This document shows positions 15,960 to 23,790 of a stretch of 39,427 nt of DNA, piece by piece. The first letter of the stretch is position 1, and each line of letters starts with the position of its first letter. Below the pieces are notes generated by a model that had not been told where the DNA came from, did not search any database, and worked only from the letters and a program-made list of their open reading frames with translations. The position numbers were made by a program, and so were the translations under genes. Source of the DNA: Oscillospiraceae bacterium (GTDB lineage: Bacteria; Bacillota; Clostridia; Oscillospirales; Oscillospiraceae); contig JAQXMD010000173.1 in NCBI GenBank assembly GCA_029012465.1, positions 1-39,427 of the forward strand. Direction: 5' to 3'.

Positions 15960-16325
15960 TGGCAATCCCTTTTTTCACAAGAGCAGGAATTGTGCAGCTT
16001 TTGCCCGGATGCAGGGAAAGGAGCGTTGCGATGCCAGTGTGCACACTGGCTCGTGACCGTAGGGAATGCCTGTGATGCAATGACATAGTAATTTGGTAAC
16101 TGGGTCCACGTTCGGAAAACGGGACGTCGAGTACGCCGTCCCCCACGGAGATTTCCATGTTTTGGTGTAGGGGCGCACCCGTGTGTGCGCCCGCCAAACG
16201 AGGCAGGCATTTCCCTCAATCGTCATTCTGAGCCAGTCCGTAGACTGGCAAAAGAATCTCCCAGCTGCCGAAATAAGGGACACTGGCCATGTAGGGCGGC
16301 TTGCCCTCAAGCCGCCCCCTGAAGT
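15960..16325. repeat. Second cluster of palindromic intergenic repeats
   Basis: The 438-base gap between the HAD gene and yfcC holds no supported gene but at least five palindromic modules: a perfect 18-base palindrome GCCAGTGTG/CACACTGGC at 16033-16050, GGGACG/CGTCCC at 16121-16142, GGGCGCAC/GTGCGCCC at 16171-16192, copy 2 of the 77-base repeat, and GGGCGGCTTG/CAAGCCGCCC at about 16295-16318. They look like small scattered elements that have landed side by side. Confidence 0.65.
16185..16261 (-). repeat. 77-base dispersed repeat, copy 2
   Basis: Inverted partner of 11007-11083. It contains the same GCCAGTC/GGACTGGC hairpin and the GAATGACGATTG tail, with about 8 differences. Confidence 0.85.
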
Positions 16326-16332
16326 CAGAATT

Positions 16333-17733
16333 TCACTGTAACAGTGCGCCAAGGGTCAGCGTCACCAGGCACATTCCCGCCAGCATCGCCACCGGTTTCC
16401 AGACAAACCGCAGCCATGTGCCGTAGGACAGCCTGCCAATGGCCAGAGCGCCCATGACCACCGCAGATGTGGGGGTAATCAGGTTCACCAGCCCCGAGGC
16501 CGTCTGAAAGGCCGTCACCACCAGTGCCCGGCTGACCCCCGTGATCTCCGCCAGAGGCGCCATAATGGGCATAGCCAGAGTTGCCAGTCCCGAGGAGGAG
16601 GGGATCAGAAAGGACAGGATCAGAAACACCCCGAAGGCCATGAGGATAAAGCCCACGCCGCCGGTGCCCGCCAGAGAGGTCTCTCCCCAATGGAGGATGG
16701 TATCGGTAATCATCCCCTGATTCATGATGACGGTGATGCCCCGGGAGATGCCGATAATCAGGGCAACCCCCAGCAGGTCCGCCGCTCCGGCGGTGAAGCC
16801 CGCAACGATCTCGTCCTCCTTCACCCGGCACAGGAGGCCAGTGAGCACCGCCGCCACCCAGAACAGCGCCGACAGCTCCGGGAACCACCAGCCCAATGCC
16901 GGAAGCGGCAGCCCCATGTCGTCAAAGGGAATCACTCCGTAAATCATTACAAGAAAGGTCCCCCCAAAAAGCCACAAGGCCAGCTGCTGTCTCCCGCTGA
17001 GCTTCTGTTTTTCAGAAGAGCTGTCCAGAGAAAACCTGCGAAGATTTTCCAGCCGCTGGTGAGCTACCAGAGATTTCTCCGGATTTCGCCTGACCTGACC
17101 GCCATACAGCAGTACAAAGCCCATGACAATGGCCACCGACAACACCAGCTGACTGAGCCGCAGAAGAATTCCGTCTCCCATACTGATGCCCGCAAAGCCT
17201 GCCGCAATGCCTGTGGCAAAGGGATTCACCGTGGAGCCAAGGACACCCGCTCCGGCTCCCAGCAGAATCACGCTGACCGCTGTCAGGGTGTCGTAGCCCG
17301 CCGTCACCAGCACCGGAATCAGCAGAGGATAAAAGGCAATGGTCTCCTCCGCCATACCGAAGGAGGTCCCGCCCAGGGCAAAGAACCCCATCAGTATGGG
17401 AATCAGTACGCCGCCCCGGTCTCCCAGCCGCCCCACAAGGGAGGCAATGCCTGTATCGATGGCCCCGGTTTTCTGCATGACCCCCAAAAAGCCGCCCACC
17501 ATCAAAATGAATACCGCAATCTCCACTGCCTCATAGAAGCCCTTCAGGGGAGCCATGAATACTTCTCCCAGCCCCTGCCCGTTTCGCTCCATGGGGGTGT
17601 AGCTGCCGGCAATTGGCTCTCCATCCGCCAGATAGCTGTACTGTCCAGCGGGCATGACCCATGTGAGCACCGCCACCAGCAGGATCAGGCACAGCAAAAT
17701 GGTATAGGCGCTGGGCATTCTCAGTTTTTTCAC
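16333..17733 (-). CDS. YfcC/DcuC-family permease, probable arginine/ornithine exchanger
   Basis: A 466-aa membrane protein with about 12 hydrophobic segments, of the C4-dicarboxylate anaerobic carrier (DcuC/YfcC) superfamily. Marks include TWVMPAGQYSY after the first helix, GALGxT-type loops (FALGGTSFGMAEETIAFYPL), GAGAGVLGSTVNPFATGIAA, and SSSGLATLAMPIMAPLAE with TPTSAVVMGAL near the end. It lies 18 bases behind argF in the arcA-argF-yfcC operon, where a transporter importing arginine and exporting ornithine is expected, as ArcD does in other bacteria. This substrate is inferred from position only. Confidence 0.85.
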   Translation of the reverse strand: MKKLRMPSAYTILLCLILLVAVLTWVMPAGQYSYLADGEPIAGSYTPMERNGQGLGEVFMAPLKGFYEAVEIAVFILMVGGFLGVMQKTGAIDTGIASLVGRLGDRGGVLIPILMGFFALGGTSFGMAEETIAFYPLLIPVLVTAGYDTLTAVSVILLGAGAGVLGSTVNPFATGIAAGFAGISMGDGILLRLSQLVLSVAIVMGFVLLYGGQVRRNPEKSLVAHQRLENLRRFSLDSSSEKQKLSGRQQLALWLFGGTFLVMIYGVIPFDDMGLPLPALGWWFPELSALFWVAAVLTGLLCRVKEDEIVAGFTAGAADLLGVALIIGISRGITVIMNQGMITDTILHWGETSLAGTGGVGFILMAFGVFLILSFLIPSSSGLATLAMPIMAPLAEITGVSRALVVTAFQTASGLVNLITPTSAVVMGALAIGRLSYGTWLRFVWKPVAMLAGMCLVTLTLGALLQ

Positions 17734-17751
17734 GCCTTCACTTCCCAGTCG

Positions 17752-18744
17752 TTACAGAGTGGATACCAGAATGGATTTGATGGCGTGCATCCGGTTTTCC
17801 GCCTGATCGAATACCACGGAATTGCGGCTGCGGAATACGGCGTCAGACACCTCCCGGATATCCACGCCCTTTTCCAGCCACTGCTGGGCCAGCACCGTGC
17901 CGCTGTCATGGAAGGCGGGCAGGCAGTGCATGAAGATGGCCCGGGGATTCTGAAGGTCCCGCATAAGCTGCTCGTCCACCCGGAAGGGGGTCAGCAGCCG
18001 GGTGCGCTCCGGGGTCTTTTCCTCCTCGCCCATGGAGGCCCAGATGTCGGTGTATACCGCGTCGGCGCCGATGAGCTTTTCCCGGTCATCGGTCAGAATG
18101 ATGGATGCGCCGGACTTCTCCGCCTCCTGCTGAACCCGGACAAAAACCTCCTGATCCACGCCCTCGATGAGCTCTCTGGGGCCGTAGCCCACGAAGTCCA
18201 CACCCATTTTGCAGCAGCCATACATCAGGGCGTAGCACATATTGTTCCGCACGTCGCCCACAAATACCAGCTTGCACTTGTTCAGGGGCTTGGAAATGTG
18301 CTCCTCCATGGTCATGAAATCCGCAATGATCTGGGTGGGATGGTCCACATCCGTCAAGCCGTTGTATACCGGCACGCCGCTGTATTTTGCCAAAGTCTCC
18401 ACCACGCTCTGGTCGTAGCCCCGGTACTCGATGCCGTCAAAAAACCGGCCCAGCACCTTCGCGGTGTCCTCCATGGATTCCTTTTTGCCCATCTGGCTGC
18501 TGCCGGGCTCCAGGAATGTCACATGGCCCCCTTCGTCGTGTACCGCCACCTCAAAGGCGCAGCGGGTTCTGGTGGAGGTTTTCTCAAAGAGCAGCACAAT
18601 GTTTTTCCCCCGGAGCAGTTCTCCGGGAATGCCGCTCTCCTTTTTCTTCTTGAGGCTGTGGGCCAGATCCAGCATATACCGGATCTCCCGGGGGGTAAAG
18701 TCCATCAGGGTCAGAAAGGATCTTCCTTTTAAATTTACAGGCAT
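17752..18744 (-). CDS. argF: Ornithine carbamoyltransferase (catabolic by context)
   Basis: Interconverts ornithine plus carbamoyl phosphate and citrulline. The 330-aa protein has the carbamoyl-phosphate motif STRTR (57-61), the HPTQ motif (DHPTQIIADF) and the ornithine-binding HCLPAFHD. I start at ATG 18744 (PVNLKGRSFL follows, AAGGAG upstream); an upstream ATG is in frame but less well placed. It follows arcA by 13 bases and precedes the exchanger, so it probably runs in the catabolic direction (the arcB role), making carbamoyl phosphate for ATP. No carbamate kinase gene is in the window. An anabolic role is not excluded by sequence. Confidence 0.95.
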   Translation of the reverse strand: MPVNLKGRSFLTLMDFTPREIRYMLDLAHSLKKKKESGIPGELLRGKNIVLLFEKTSTRTRCAFEVAVHDEGGHVTFLEPGSSQMGKKESMEDTAKVLGRFFDGIEYRGYDQSVVETLAKYSGVPVYNGLTDVDHPTQIIADFMTMEEHISKPLNKCKLVFVGDVRNNMCYALMYGCCKMGVDFVGYGPRELIEGVDQEVFVRVQQEAEKSGASIILTDDREKLIGADAVYTDIWASMGEEEKTPERTRLLTPFRVDEQLMRDLQNPRAIFMHCLPAFHDSGTVLAQQWLEKGVDIREVSDAVFRSRNSVVFDQAENRMHAIKSILVSTL

Positions 18745-18757
18745 ATCTCGTTCTCCT

Positions 18758-19969
18758 TCACAAATTTTCACGCCACAGGGGCATGGTCATACATCTGGGG
18801 CCGCCCCGGCCCCGGGAAAGCTCCGAGCTGGGAATGGTCAGCACCTCCACCCCATGGGCACGGAGCAGCTCATTGGTGGTCTGGTTCCGGTCATAGGCAA
18901 TGACCTTGCCTGGTGCAATGGCAAAGGTATTGGAGCCGTCGTTCCACTGCTCCCGGGCCGCATCAATGACGCTTCCGCCGCCGCAGGGAATCATGGTGAC
19001 GCTCTGAAGCTCCAGCTGGTCCATCAGCAGCTGCTCCAGAGGCACCCGCTCCGGGGTAATGGTCAGGTGGCCATCATGGCCTGCCTCCAGTACAAGGGTC
19101 TCCATACTGCCCCGGATATTGGGATGGACGGTGAATTTGTCCCGGTCCACCATGGTGAACACCGTGTCCAGATGCATGAAGCTGCGGCTTTTGGGAATGT
19201 CAATGGCAAGCACTCTGGAAAAACCCAGATCGAACAGATTCTTGGCCAGCATTTCAATGGCAAAGGGCTCTGTCCGCTGGGAAATGCCCACCGCCACCAC
19301 CTGGTCCGACAGCACCAGAATGTCGCCGCCCTCCAGAGAATGCTCCAGCTCCCGGGAGTAGACCCGGGTTGTGTCCCGGTATCTGGGATGATACCGGAAG
19401 ATATACTCACCGAACAGGGTCTCCCTGTTTCTGGTGGGGGAGTACATCCGATGAATGGACACGCCGCTGCCGATACAGGCAAAGGGGTCCCGGGTGAAAT
19501 ACAGGTTGGGAATGGGATCAATGACGAAGGGATACTCCCCCTCCAGATAGTCCGTGAGGTTCTTCCGTCCATAGCCGGAGATCTCCGATTTCCGGACACC
19601 CGCCATCATCTTCAGCACCATATTCCGGACAGACATGTTCATGAAATAGTCCTTCATCCGGGCCAGACGCTTTTCTCCCCGGATTCCTGCTTCATAGAGA
19701 TAGTCCATGACAAACTGCTGCCGCACGGATTCCTCCTGAACGGCTTCGGCGGTAAGGTCCTCCAGATAGACCACCTCCACCCCCTGGGCGGAAAGCACCT
19801 GGGCAAAGCGGTCATGCTCCTCCTGGGCCAGCCGGAGATATGGAATATCATCAAACAGCAGCCGCTCCAGATGCTCCGGCATGAGATTCTCCAGTTCGCT
19901 GCCGGGCCGGTGCAGCATGACCCGTTTGAGCCTGCCGATCTCTGAGCGAACTTGTATATTGTCCTGCAT
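18758..19969 (-). CDS. arcA: Arginine deiminase
   Basis: Hydrolyses arginine to citrulline and ammonia, which yields energy through the deiminase pathway and protects against acid. The 403-aa protein is full length with all active-site residues visible: FTRDPF (Asp161), EGGD (Glu213), HLDTVF (His266, Asp268) and the nucleophile Cys393 in [10 protein letters not shown]. Start ATG 19969 with AAAGGAG upstream. First gene of arcA-argF-yfcC. The 5' region overlaps a dispersed repeat (20001-20077) and shows no clear promoter or ArgR site by eye, so control is unknown. The stop is TGA. Confidence 0.97.
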   Translation of the reverse strand: MQDNIQVRSEIGRLKRVMLHRPGSELENLMPEHLERLLFDDIPYLRLAQEEHDRFAQVLSAQGVEVVYLEDLTAEAVQEESVRQQFVMDYLYEAGIRGEKRLARMKDYFMNMSVRNMVLKMMAGVRKSEISGYGRKNLTDYLEGEYPFVIDPIPNLYFTRDPFACIGSGVSIHRMYSPTRNRETLFGEYIFRYHPRYRDTTRVYSRELEHSLEGGDILVLSDQVVAVGISQRTEPFAIEMLAKNLFDLGFSRVLAIDIPKSRSFMHLDTVFTMVDRDKFTVHPNIRGSMETLVLEAGHDGHLTITPERVPLEQLLMDQLELQSVTMIPCGGGSVIDAAREQWNDGSNTFAIAPGKVIAYDRNQTTNELLRAHGVEVLTIPSSELSRGRGGPRCMTMPLWRENL

Positions 19970-20000
19970 ACAGGATTACTCCTTTCTGTCAACTTCTTGG

Positions 20001-20077
20001 AACCTCTAAATCAATGCGTCTGCGGATCATGACGGATTCTTTTCGCCAAGCTTCCTTGTCGATTTTCTCAGAGCTTC
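20001..20077 (+). repeat. Dispersed repeat, short copy (pair of 3645-3803)
   Basis: Matches the rplGB-rpsL gap element in inverted orientation but lacks its 80-base middle part, the two blocks being joined at one CGCC. It lies in the leader of arcA. A plus-strand frame of 52 codons (20014-20172, MRLRIMTDSFRQ) starts in it, similar to the start of the frame in the other copy, but it overlaps a better gene. Confidence 0.7.
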
Positions 20078-20125
20078 CTTTGTTCCCAGTATGTCCTGGA
20101 GTCAAAAAACTATGCACAAAAGCGA

Positions 20126-20153
20126 AAAGCCCTCCGCTTTCGCAGAGAGCTTT
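20126..20153 (-). terminator. Terminator behind the 56-aa membrane protein gene
   Basis: A 12-bp stem with two G-U pairs capped by a GAAA tetraloop is followed by TTTTCGCTTTT on the minus strand. It lies 15 bases after the small gene and separates it from arcA. Confidence 0.8.
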
Positions 20154-20168
20154 CAGAGAAGTATGTAA

Positions 20169-20339
20169 TTAGATGCTTCGGCCCAGCAGGCTTTCCACCT
20201 GCGCAAGTGTCAGGTCGGTCTGCTCGCCGATGATGCCCCAATGGCGGAGGGCGATCAGCCCAAAAACCACCAGAAGCGTCACAATCAACGCCCGGAGCGT
20301 CAGGAACAGGGTGCGCTCCGTTTTCTTTTCAGTTTGCAT
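20169..20339 (-). CDS. Small single-span membrane protein, 56 aa
   Basis: I do not recognise this short gene. It reads MQTEKKTERTLFLTLRAL, then one hydrophobic span IVTLLVVFGLIAL (about residues 19-31), then RHWGIIGEQTDLTLAQVESLLGRSI. A GGAGG lies 12 bases before the ATG, a bit far, and a GNRA-capped terminator follows the stop, which supports a real transcript. A positively charged N-terminus suggests the N-in orientation. It lies between the deacetylase gene and arcA on the same strand. The function is unknown. Confidence 0.55.
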   Translation of the reverse strand: MQTEKKTERTLFLTLRALIVTLLVVFGLIALRHWGIIGEQTDLTLAQVESLLGRSI

Positions 20340-20428
20340 GGAAAATATAAGCCTCCAAAAATGTACACAGACAGCTCTTTGTTCTATATTCTACAAGACG
20401 CAAAAACACCACTGTCCGTTGCAAAACA

Positions 20429-21742
20429 TCAATAATATCCGCCCACAATGGATTTGAATTCCTCCAGTCCCGTGGAGCGGGCCACATACAGCCGGTCCAC
20501 CGCGAACAGATTTTCACCGGTATACCAGGTGCCGCCGTTCATCTTCACACCGAACCGGTAATACCGCTTCCCCACCTCTATGGTGGTGTCATTGTGGCTT
20601 CCGGTGGGATAGGACAGCACATAGGGTTCCTTCCCTGTAATGCGAAGAATGTCCAGCCAGGACTGGTGCAGCTCATAGTCCTGCTCCTCCTCGGAGATTT
20701 CCGCCAGATACGCATGGTGAACCGTATGGCTCTGGATGGACACAAGACCGGACTCGGACATCTCCCGAACCATGTCCTCCGTAAGATAGTTCTCAAGGCC
20801 CAGAGAATTTGTGATGACGAATACCGTGGCCTTCATATTGAACTCCTGCAGCAGGGGGAACAAATCCGTATAGTTGCCGATATAGCCGTCATCAAAGGTC
20901 AGGAGGATGGGCTTGTCATAGTCCTCCACATGGGAAAGATCCGAGAAGAATATGGTGTCAAAGCCCTCCTCATAGAGATATTGAAGCTGCGCCCGCATGT
21001 TCTCCGGGCTGACAAACAGGGATTCAATGCCCCAGACATTGTCGCCCACCTCATGATACATCAGCGTAGGAACTCTCACATCCATCGGAACCTCAAAGGT
21101 CTCCGGAGACTTCCCCACCAGATAGCTGCCGGAGCTGTCATCCCAAATAAGCTCCAGCCCCATTCCCTGGCAGAAGGTGTCCAGTGGAAGCCAGACCTCC
21201 TCTGTACCGCCGAAGAAGAAGATACCGGCATCCCGGGGCCGCTGGGGCGCCTGAACTCCGTCGGTACTGCACATGAGGATTTCCGCCGTATTCCCGTCAG
21301 GATCCCCATAGACGGCAGTATCCGCAGAAGGCTCCGCCGCGGTCTGCCTGCTGATCTCCGGAAAGGCCTCCAGCAGTTGATCCTCCCGAACCATCACCGC
21401 ATCGTCACAGCTCAGGGAGTCAATTACCTGCCCTCCGGCATAGACCTGAACGGTAGTCGGAAGCATCTCTGTCAGAGAATCCGCCGGTTCCGGGGTAGGC
21501 TCCGGTGTGGGTTCCGGAGTAGGCTCCGGAGTAGGCTCCGGTGTGGGTTCCGCCGAAAACTGCTCCTCCGTTTCCGGTGCGGCAGACGCCGAAGGCTCCC
21601 CCTCGGGTGTGTTTTCCTGCTGCACAGAGCTATGGCCTTCCGAAGGGGCATCGGCTGTTCCCTCACCTGGAATTCCCGCACATCCGGCAAGAAGGCAAAT
21701 CGTTGTAAGCAGAGAAAGCAGCAGACAGAAGAATCTTTTCAT
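20429..21742 (-). CDS. Polysaccharide deacetylase lipoprotein with a Pro-Glu-Thr linker
   Basis: A 437-aa surface lipoprotein that probably removes acetyl groups from peptidoglycan or another glycan. A signal peptide ends in the lipobox LLAGC (Cys21). Residues about 70-88 are a PTPE repeat linker in a low-complexity region, then a domain of about 110 residues resembling a copper-amine-oxidase-like N-terminal fold (VWLPLDTFCQGMGLELIWD), then the NodB domain from about 227: VPTLMYHEV, LLTFDDGY (Asp-Asp), SIQSHTVHH (metal histidines) and LSYPTGSHN. The metal and catalytic residues look complete. Start ATG 21742 after GAGGTG. It is divergent from an AraC regulator, which may control it. Confidence 0.92.
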   Translation of the reverse strand: MKRFFCLLLSLLTTICLLAGCAGIPGEGTADAPSEGHSSVQQENTPEGEPSASAAPETEEQFSAEPTPEPTPEPTPEPTPEPTPEPADSLTEMLPTTVQVYAGGQVIDSLSCDDAVMVREDQLLEAFPEISRQTAAEPSADTAVYGDPDGNTAEILMCSTDGVQAPQRPRDAGIFFFGGTEEVWLPLDTFCQGMGLELIWDDSSGSYLVGKSPETFEVPMDVRVPTLMYHEVGDNVWGIESLFVSPENMRAQLQYLYEEGFDTIFFSDLSHVEDYDKPILLTFDDGYIGNYTDLFPLLQEFNMKATVFVITNSLGLENYLTEDMVREMSESGLVSIQSHTVHHAYLAEISEEEQDYELHQSWLDILRITGKEPYVLSYPTGSHNDTTIEVGKRYYRFGVKMNGGTWYTGENLFAVDRLYVARSTGLEEFKSIVGGYY

Positions 21743-21785
21743 GGCGCACCTCGTCAAATACCGGAATTATGTTGATCTCAGCCCT

Positions 21786-21814
21786 ATTGTACGCATTATT
21801 CCATATAAAATCAA
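21786..21814 (-). promoter_or_regulatory. Promoter of the polysaccharide deacetylase gene
   Basis: TTGATT and TACAAT are 17 bases apart on the minus strand, 44 bases upstream of the start. Confidence 0.7.
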
Positions 21815-21884
21815 CGTATTTCCGAAATAATAACAAAAAGTTAAAGAGTTCCGGCACTTCACAAATACTTCGCATTCAAATTTC

Positions 21885-21913
21885 TTGAATTTCCCGCACA
21901 TCTGATGTAAAAT
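21885..21913 (+). promoter_or_regulatory. Promoter of the AraC-family gene
   Basis: TTGAAT and TAAAAT are 17 bases apart. An inverted repeat AAATT-5-AATTT overlaps the -35 and could bind a regulator. Confidence 0.75.
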
Positions 21914-21934
21914 GAGAGAAGAGGAGGTGTTCCA

Positions 21935-23221
21935 ATGGACGATTCGACGGCTTTGGAATTGCGCCGGCTGCAGCAGGAAAACGAAGCTCTGAAAAAACAG
22001 CTGGAGGAAAGCCAGAAGCTGGCAGATAACATGTCCCGGGAGTCTTTTTTCGTGGATCTGATGGGCAATCACCGAATTACCCCGGAGGAATACCAGAACG
22101 CTTTACAGGAATTCCATCTGGATTTTCCCACAGAGCGTTTCGTGGTCATGCGGATCGAAATCAACCCGGATTTGATTACCCAGATGGACAGCAATCTGGC
22201 GGACAATCAGGAAAGCCTCCGCTTTGCACGTTTTGTGGTTCGCAACGTCACCGAGGATCTGCTGGGCAAGAAGAACCGTTGTCAGGTCGTTCTGGTCAAT
22301 GGCGAGCTGGTGGCCCTCATCAACGTTCTGGAGGACCCGGAAACGGCCATGGCATCTTTACAGGCTGCCGCTGAGGAAGCCTCCCGAACCTTTGAGCTGC
22401 ACTACGATTCCCTTGTAACCTATACCGTTAGTAATATTCACGAGGGCTATCGTTCCATTTCAGCCGCCTATCAGGAGGCTCAGAGCCTTGTCCAGTACCG
22501 CTGCATGGTGGGCGAAGACGCCCGAGTGATGGTATACGACCAGCATACGGAGCAGAACTTCCCCAAGGAACGGGTGGAGCACTTTGAGTTTGAGCACCAG
22601 CTGGGGAACTGCATGCGTACCGGAGACTATGAGGCCGCCCGGAATCTGGTTCACAGGATGCTCAACGCAGAGTTCAACCACACCCGTCCCTCCATTCAGA
22701 TCTTCATGATCCGGGCCTATGGCATCATCAATGACCTGCTCCATGTGCTGGACGGTCTGGAGGAATCCTTCTCCATTGACTTTCTCATGGAGCTTCAGGC
22801 AGGCCCCAGAATTGTAAACGCCGCCTCCATTGCGGACATCTCCCGGGAGATGGACTACATTTTCGACGCCATCATCGCCCAGCAGCAGACCCGTGAGGAG
22901 GAGCCTGCATGGATTCAGCGGGTCATCGACTATATGGACGATAACTTTACAGACCCCAACCTGAATGTCACCAGCGTGGCAGAGGCCATGGACATCAATC
23001 CCGTCTATCTCAGCCGCATGCTGAAAAAATGCCGGAACATCCGGCCTCTGGAATACATCCATCAGAAGCGCATTGAAAAGGCCAAGCTCCTGCTGGGTCA
23101 GGGCGTCACCGTGAAGGACACCCTTTCACTGGTGGGCTACAGCAGTGCCCTGACCATGAACAGGGCCTTCCGAAAGTTTGAAAACACCACCCCCGGCACC
23201 TTCTACCGGGAAAAACAGTAA
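21935..23221 (+). CDS. AraC-family transcriptional regulator with N-terminal coiled coil
   Basis: A 428-aa cytoplasmic regulator. Residues 8-32 (LRRLQQENEALKKQLEESQKLA) are a strong coiled coil, probably for dimerisation. The middle, about 40-320, resembles the ligand/PucR-like region of PTS- or YesN-type response regulators without a receiver domain. The last 100 residues are a double HTH AraC domain: VTSVAEAMDINPVYLSRMLKKC, then KDTLSLVGYSSALTMNRAFRKFENTTPGTFYRE. There are no transmembrane helices, unlike many AraC regulators of sugar ABC systems. GAGGAGGTG precedes the ATG, and a strong terminator follows. It is divergent from the deacetylase lipoprotein, the likeliest target. Confidence 0.9.
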   Translation: MDDSTALELRRLQQENEALKKQLEESQKLADNMSRESFFVDLMGNHRITPEEYQNALQEFHLDFPTERFVVMRIEINPDLITQMDSNLADNQESLRFARFVVRNVTEDLLGKKNRCQVVLVNGELVALINVLEDPETAMASLQAAAEEASRTFELHYDSLVTYTVSNIHEGYRSISAAYQEAQSLVQYRCMVGEDARVMVYDQHTEQNFPKERVEHFEFEHQLGNCMRTGDYEAARNLVHRMLNAEFNHTRPSIQIFMIRAYGIINDLLHVLDGLEESFSIDFLMELQAGPRIVNAASIADISREMDYIFDAIIAQQQTREEEPAWIQRVIDYMDDNFTDPNLNVTSVAEAMDINPVYLSRMLKKCRNIRPLEYIHQKRIEKAKLLLGQGVTVKDTLSLVGYSSALTMNRAFRKFENTTPGTFYREKQ

Positions 23222-23225
23222 ATAC

Positions 23226-23271
23226 GCCTGCTGCAAAGGGAATGGACCCATCCCTTTGCAGCAGGCTTTTT
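23226..23271 (+). terminator. Terminator of the AraC-family gene
   Basis: A perfect 16-bp stem (arms 23226-23241 and 23251-23266) with a 9-base loop is followed by TTTTT. It lies 4 bases after the stop. Confidence 0.95.
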
Positions 23272-23290
23272 CATTGTGTATTCAGTTCGC

Positions 23291-23647
23291 TCATTCAGAA
23301 ATATGCTCCATGCCCTGCGCCAGCACCGTGTAAACATGGCTGTCTGCCAGTGAGTAGAAAATGGACTTCCCCTCCCGGCGGCTCTTTACAAGACGCCCCT
23401 GCTTCAGCAGCCGCAGCTGATGGCTGACCGCGCTCTGATTCATGCCGATCAGCTCCGCCAGATCGCAGACGCACAGCTCCTGCTGGGTCAGACTGCACAA
23501 AATCTTCAGCCGGGTGGGGTCGCCGAACAGCTTAAAAAGCTCCGCCATGGCTTCCACATCCTCCGGTCCGGGCAGTCTGACCTGTTCCAGTGCGTCCTGA
23601 TGCACGCAGAATGCCTCACAGCCTTCCAATTCTGGGGTTTGTGCCAT
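23291..23647 (-). CDS. CadC/ArsR-type metal-sensing repressor
   Basis: A 118-aa ArsR/SmtB-family winged-helix repressor that would leave DNA when metal binds. Both classical sites are complete: Cys10, Cys14, Cys59 and Cys61 (ELCVCDL) match the alpha3N Cd/Pb site of CadC, and Asp102, His104, His115 and Glu118 match its alpha5 zinc site with exactly the same spacing. The HTH is LAELIGMNQSAVSHQLRLLK with the wing REGKSIFYSL. I start at ATG 23647 (GGAGG 9 bases upstream). It has its own promoter and lies behind ilvE and its terminator. No metal pump gene is nearby, so the target is unknown. Confidence 0.93.
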   Translation of the reverse strand: MAQTPELEGCEAFCVHQDALEQVRLPGPEDVEAMAELFKLFGDPTRLKILCSLTQQELCVCDLAELIGMNQSAVSHQLRLLKQGRLVKSRREGKSIFYSLADSHVYTVLAQGMEHISE

Positions 23648-23680
23648 GGATGATCGCCTCCGGTTTGATGGTCTTTTATC

Positions 23681-23709
23681 ATTATATCCGTTTTTCACTG
23701 AAATCTCAA
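23681..23709 (-). promoter_or_regulatory. Promoter of the metal-sensor gene
   Basis: TTGAGA and TATAAT are 17 bases apart on the minus strand. I see no clear CadC-type palindrome, though one could overlap the -10. Confidence 0.8.
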
Positions 23710-23729
23710 TGTTTTTTCCCGATCACGCC

Positions 23730-23769
23730 AAAAAAGGGGCGTACCGCGAAGTTCATCCCGGCACGCCCC
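23730..23769 (-). terminator. Terminator of ilvE
   Basis: A 10-bp stem GGGGCGTGCC/GGTACGCCCC with a 14-base loop is followed by six Ts on the minus strand. Confidence 0.9.
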
Positions 23770-23790
23770 GAAAAATTTGCGAAAACAGAA

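Noticed and set aside
15895-16197. N-terminal extension of the HAD gene to 16197
   Set aside because: It crosses palindromic repeats and has no homology to the family; the SD at ATG 15894 gives the normal length.
20014-20172. 52-codon plus-strand frame starting MRLRIMTDSFRQ
   Set aside because: It begins inside a dispersed repeat, overlaps a terminator and the end of a better small gene on the other strand, and has no ribosome binding site.
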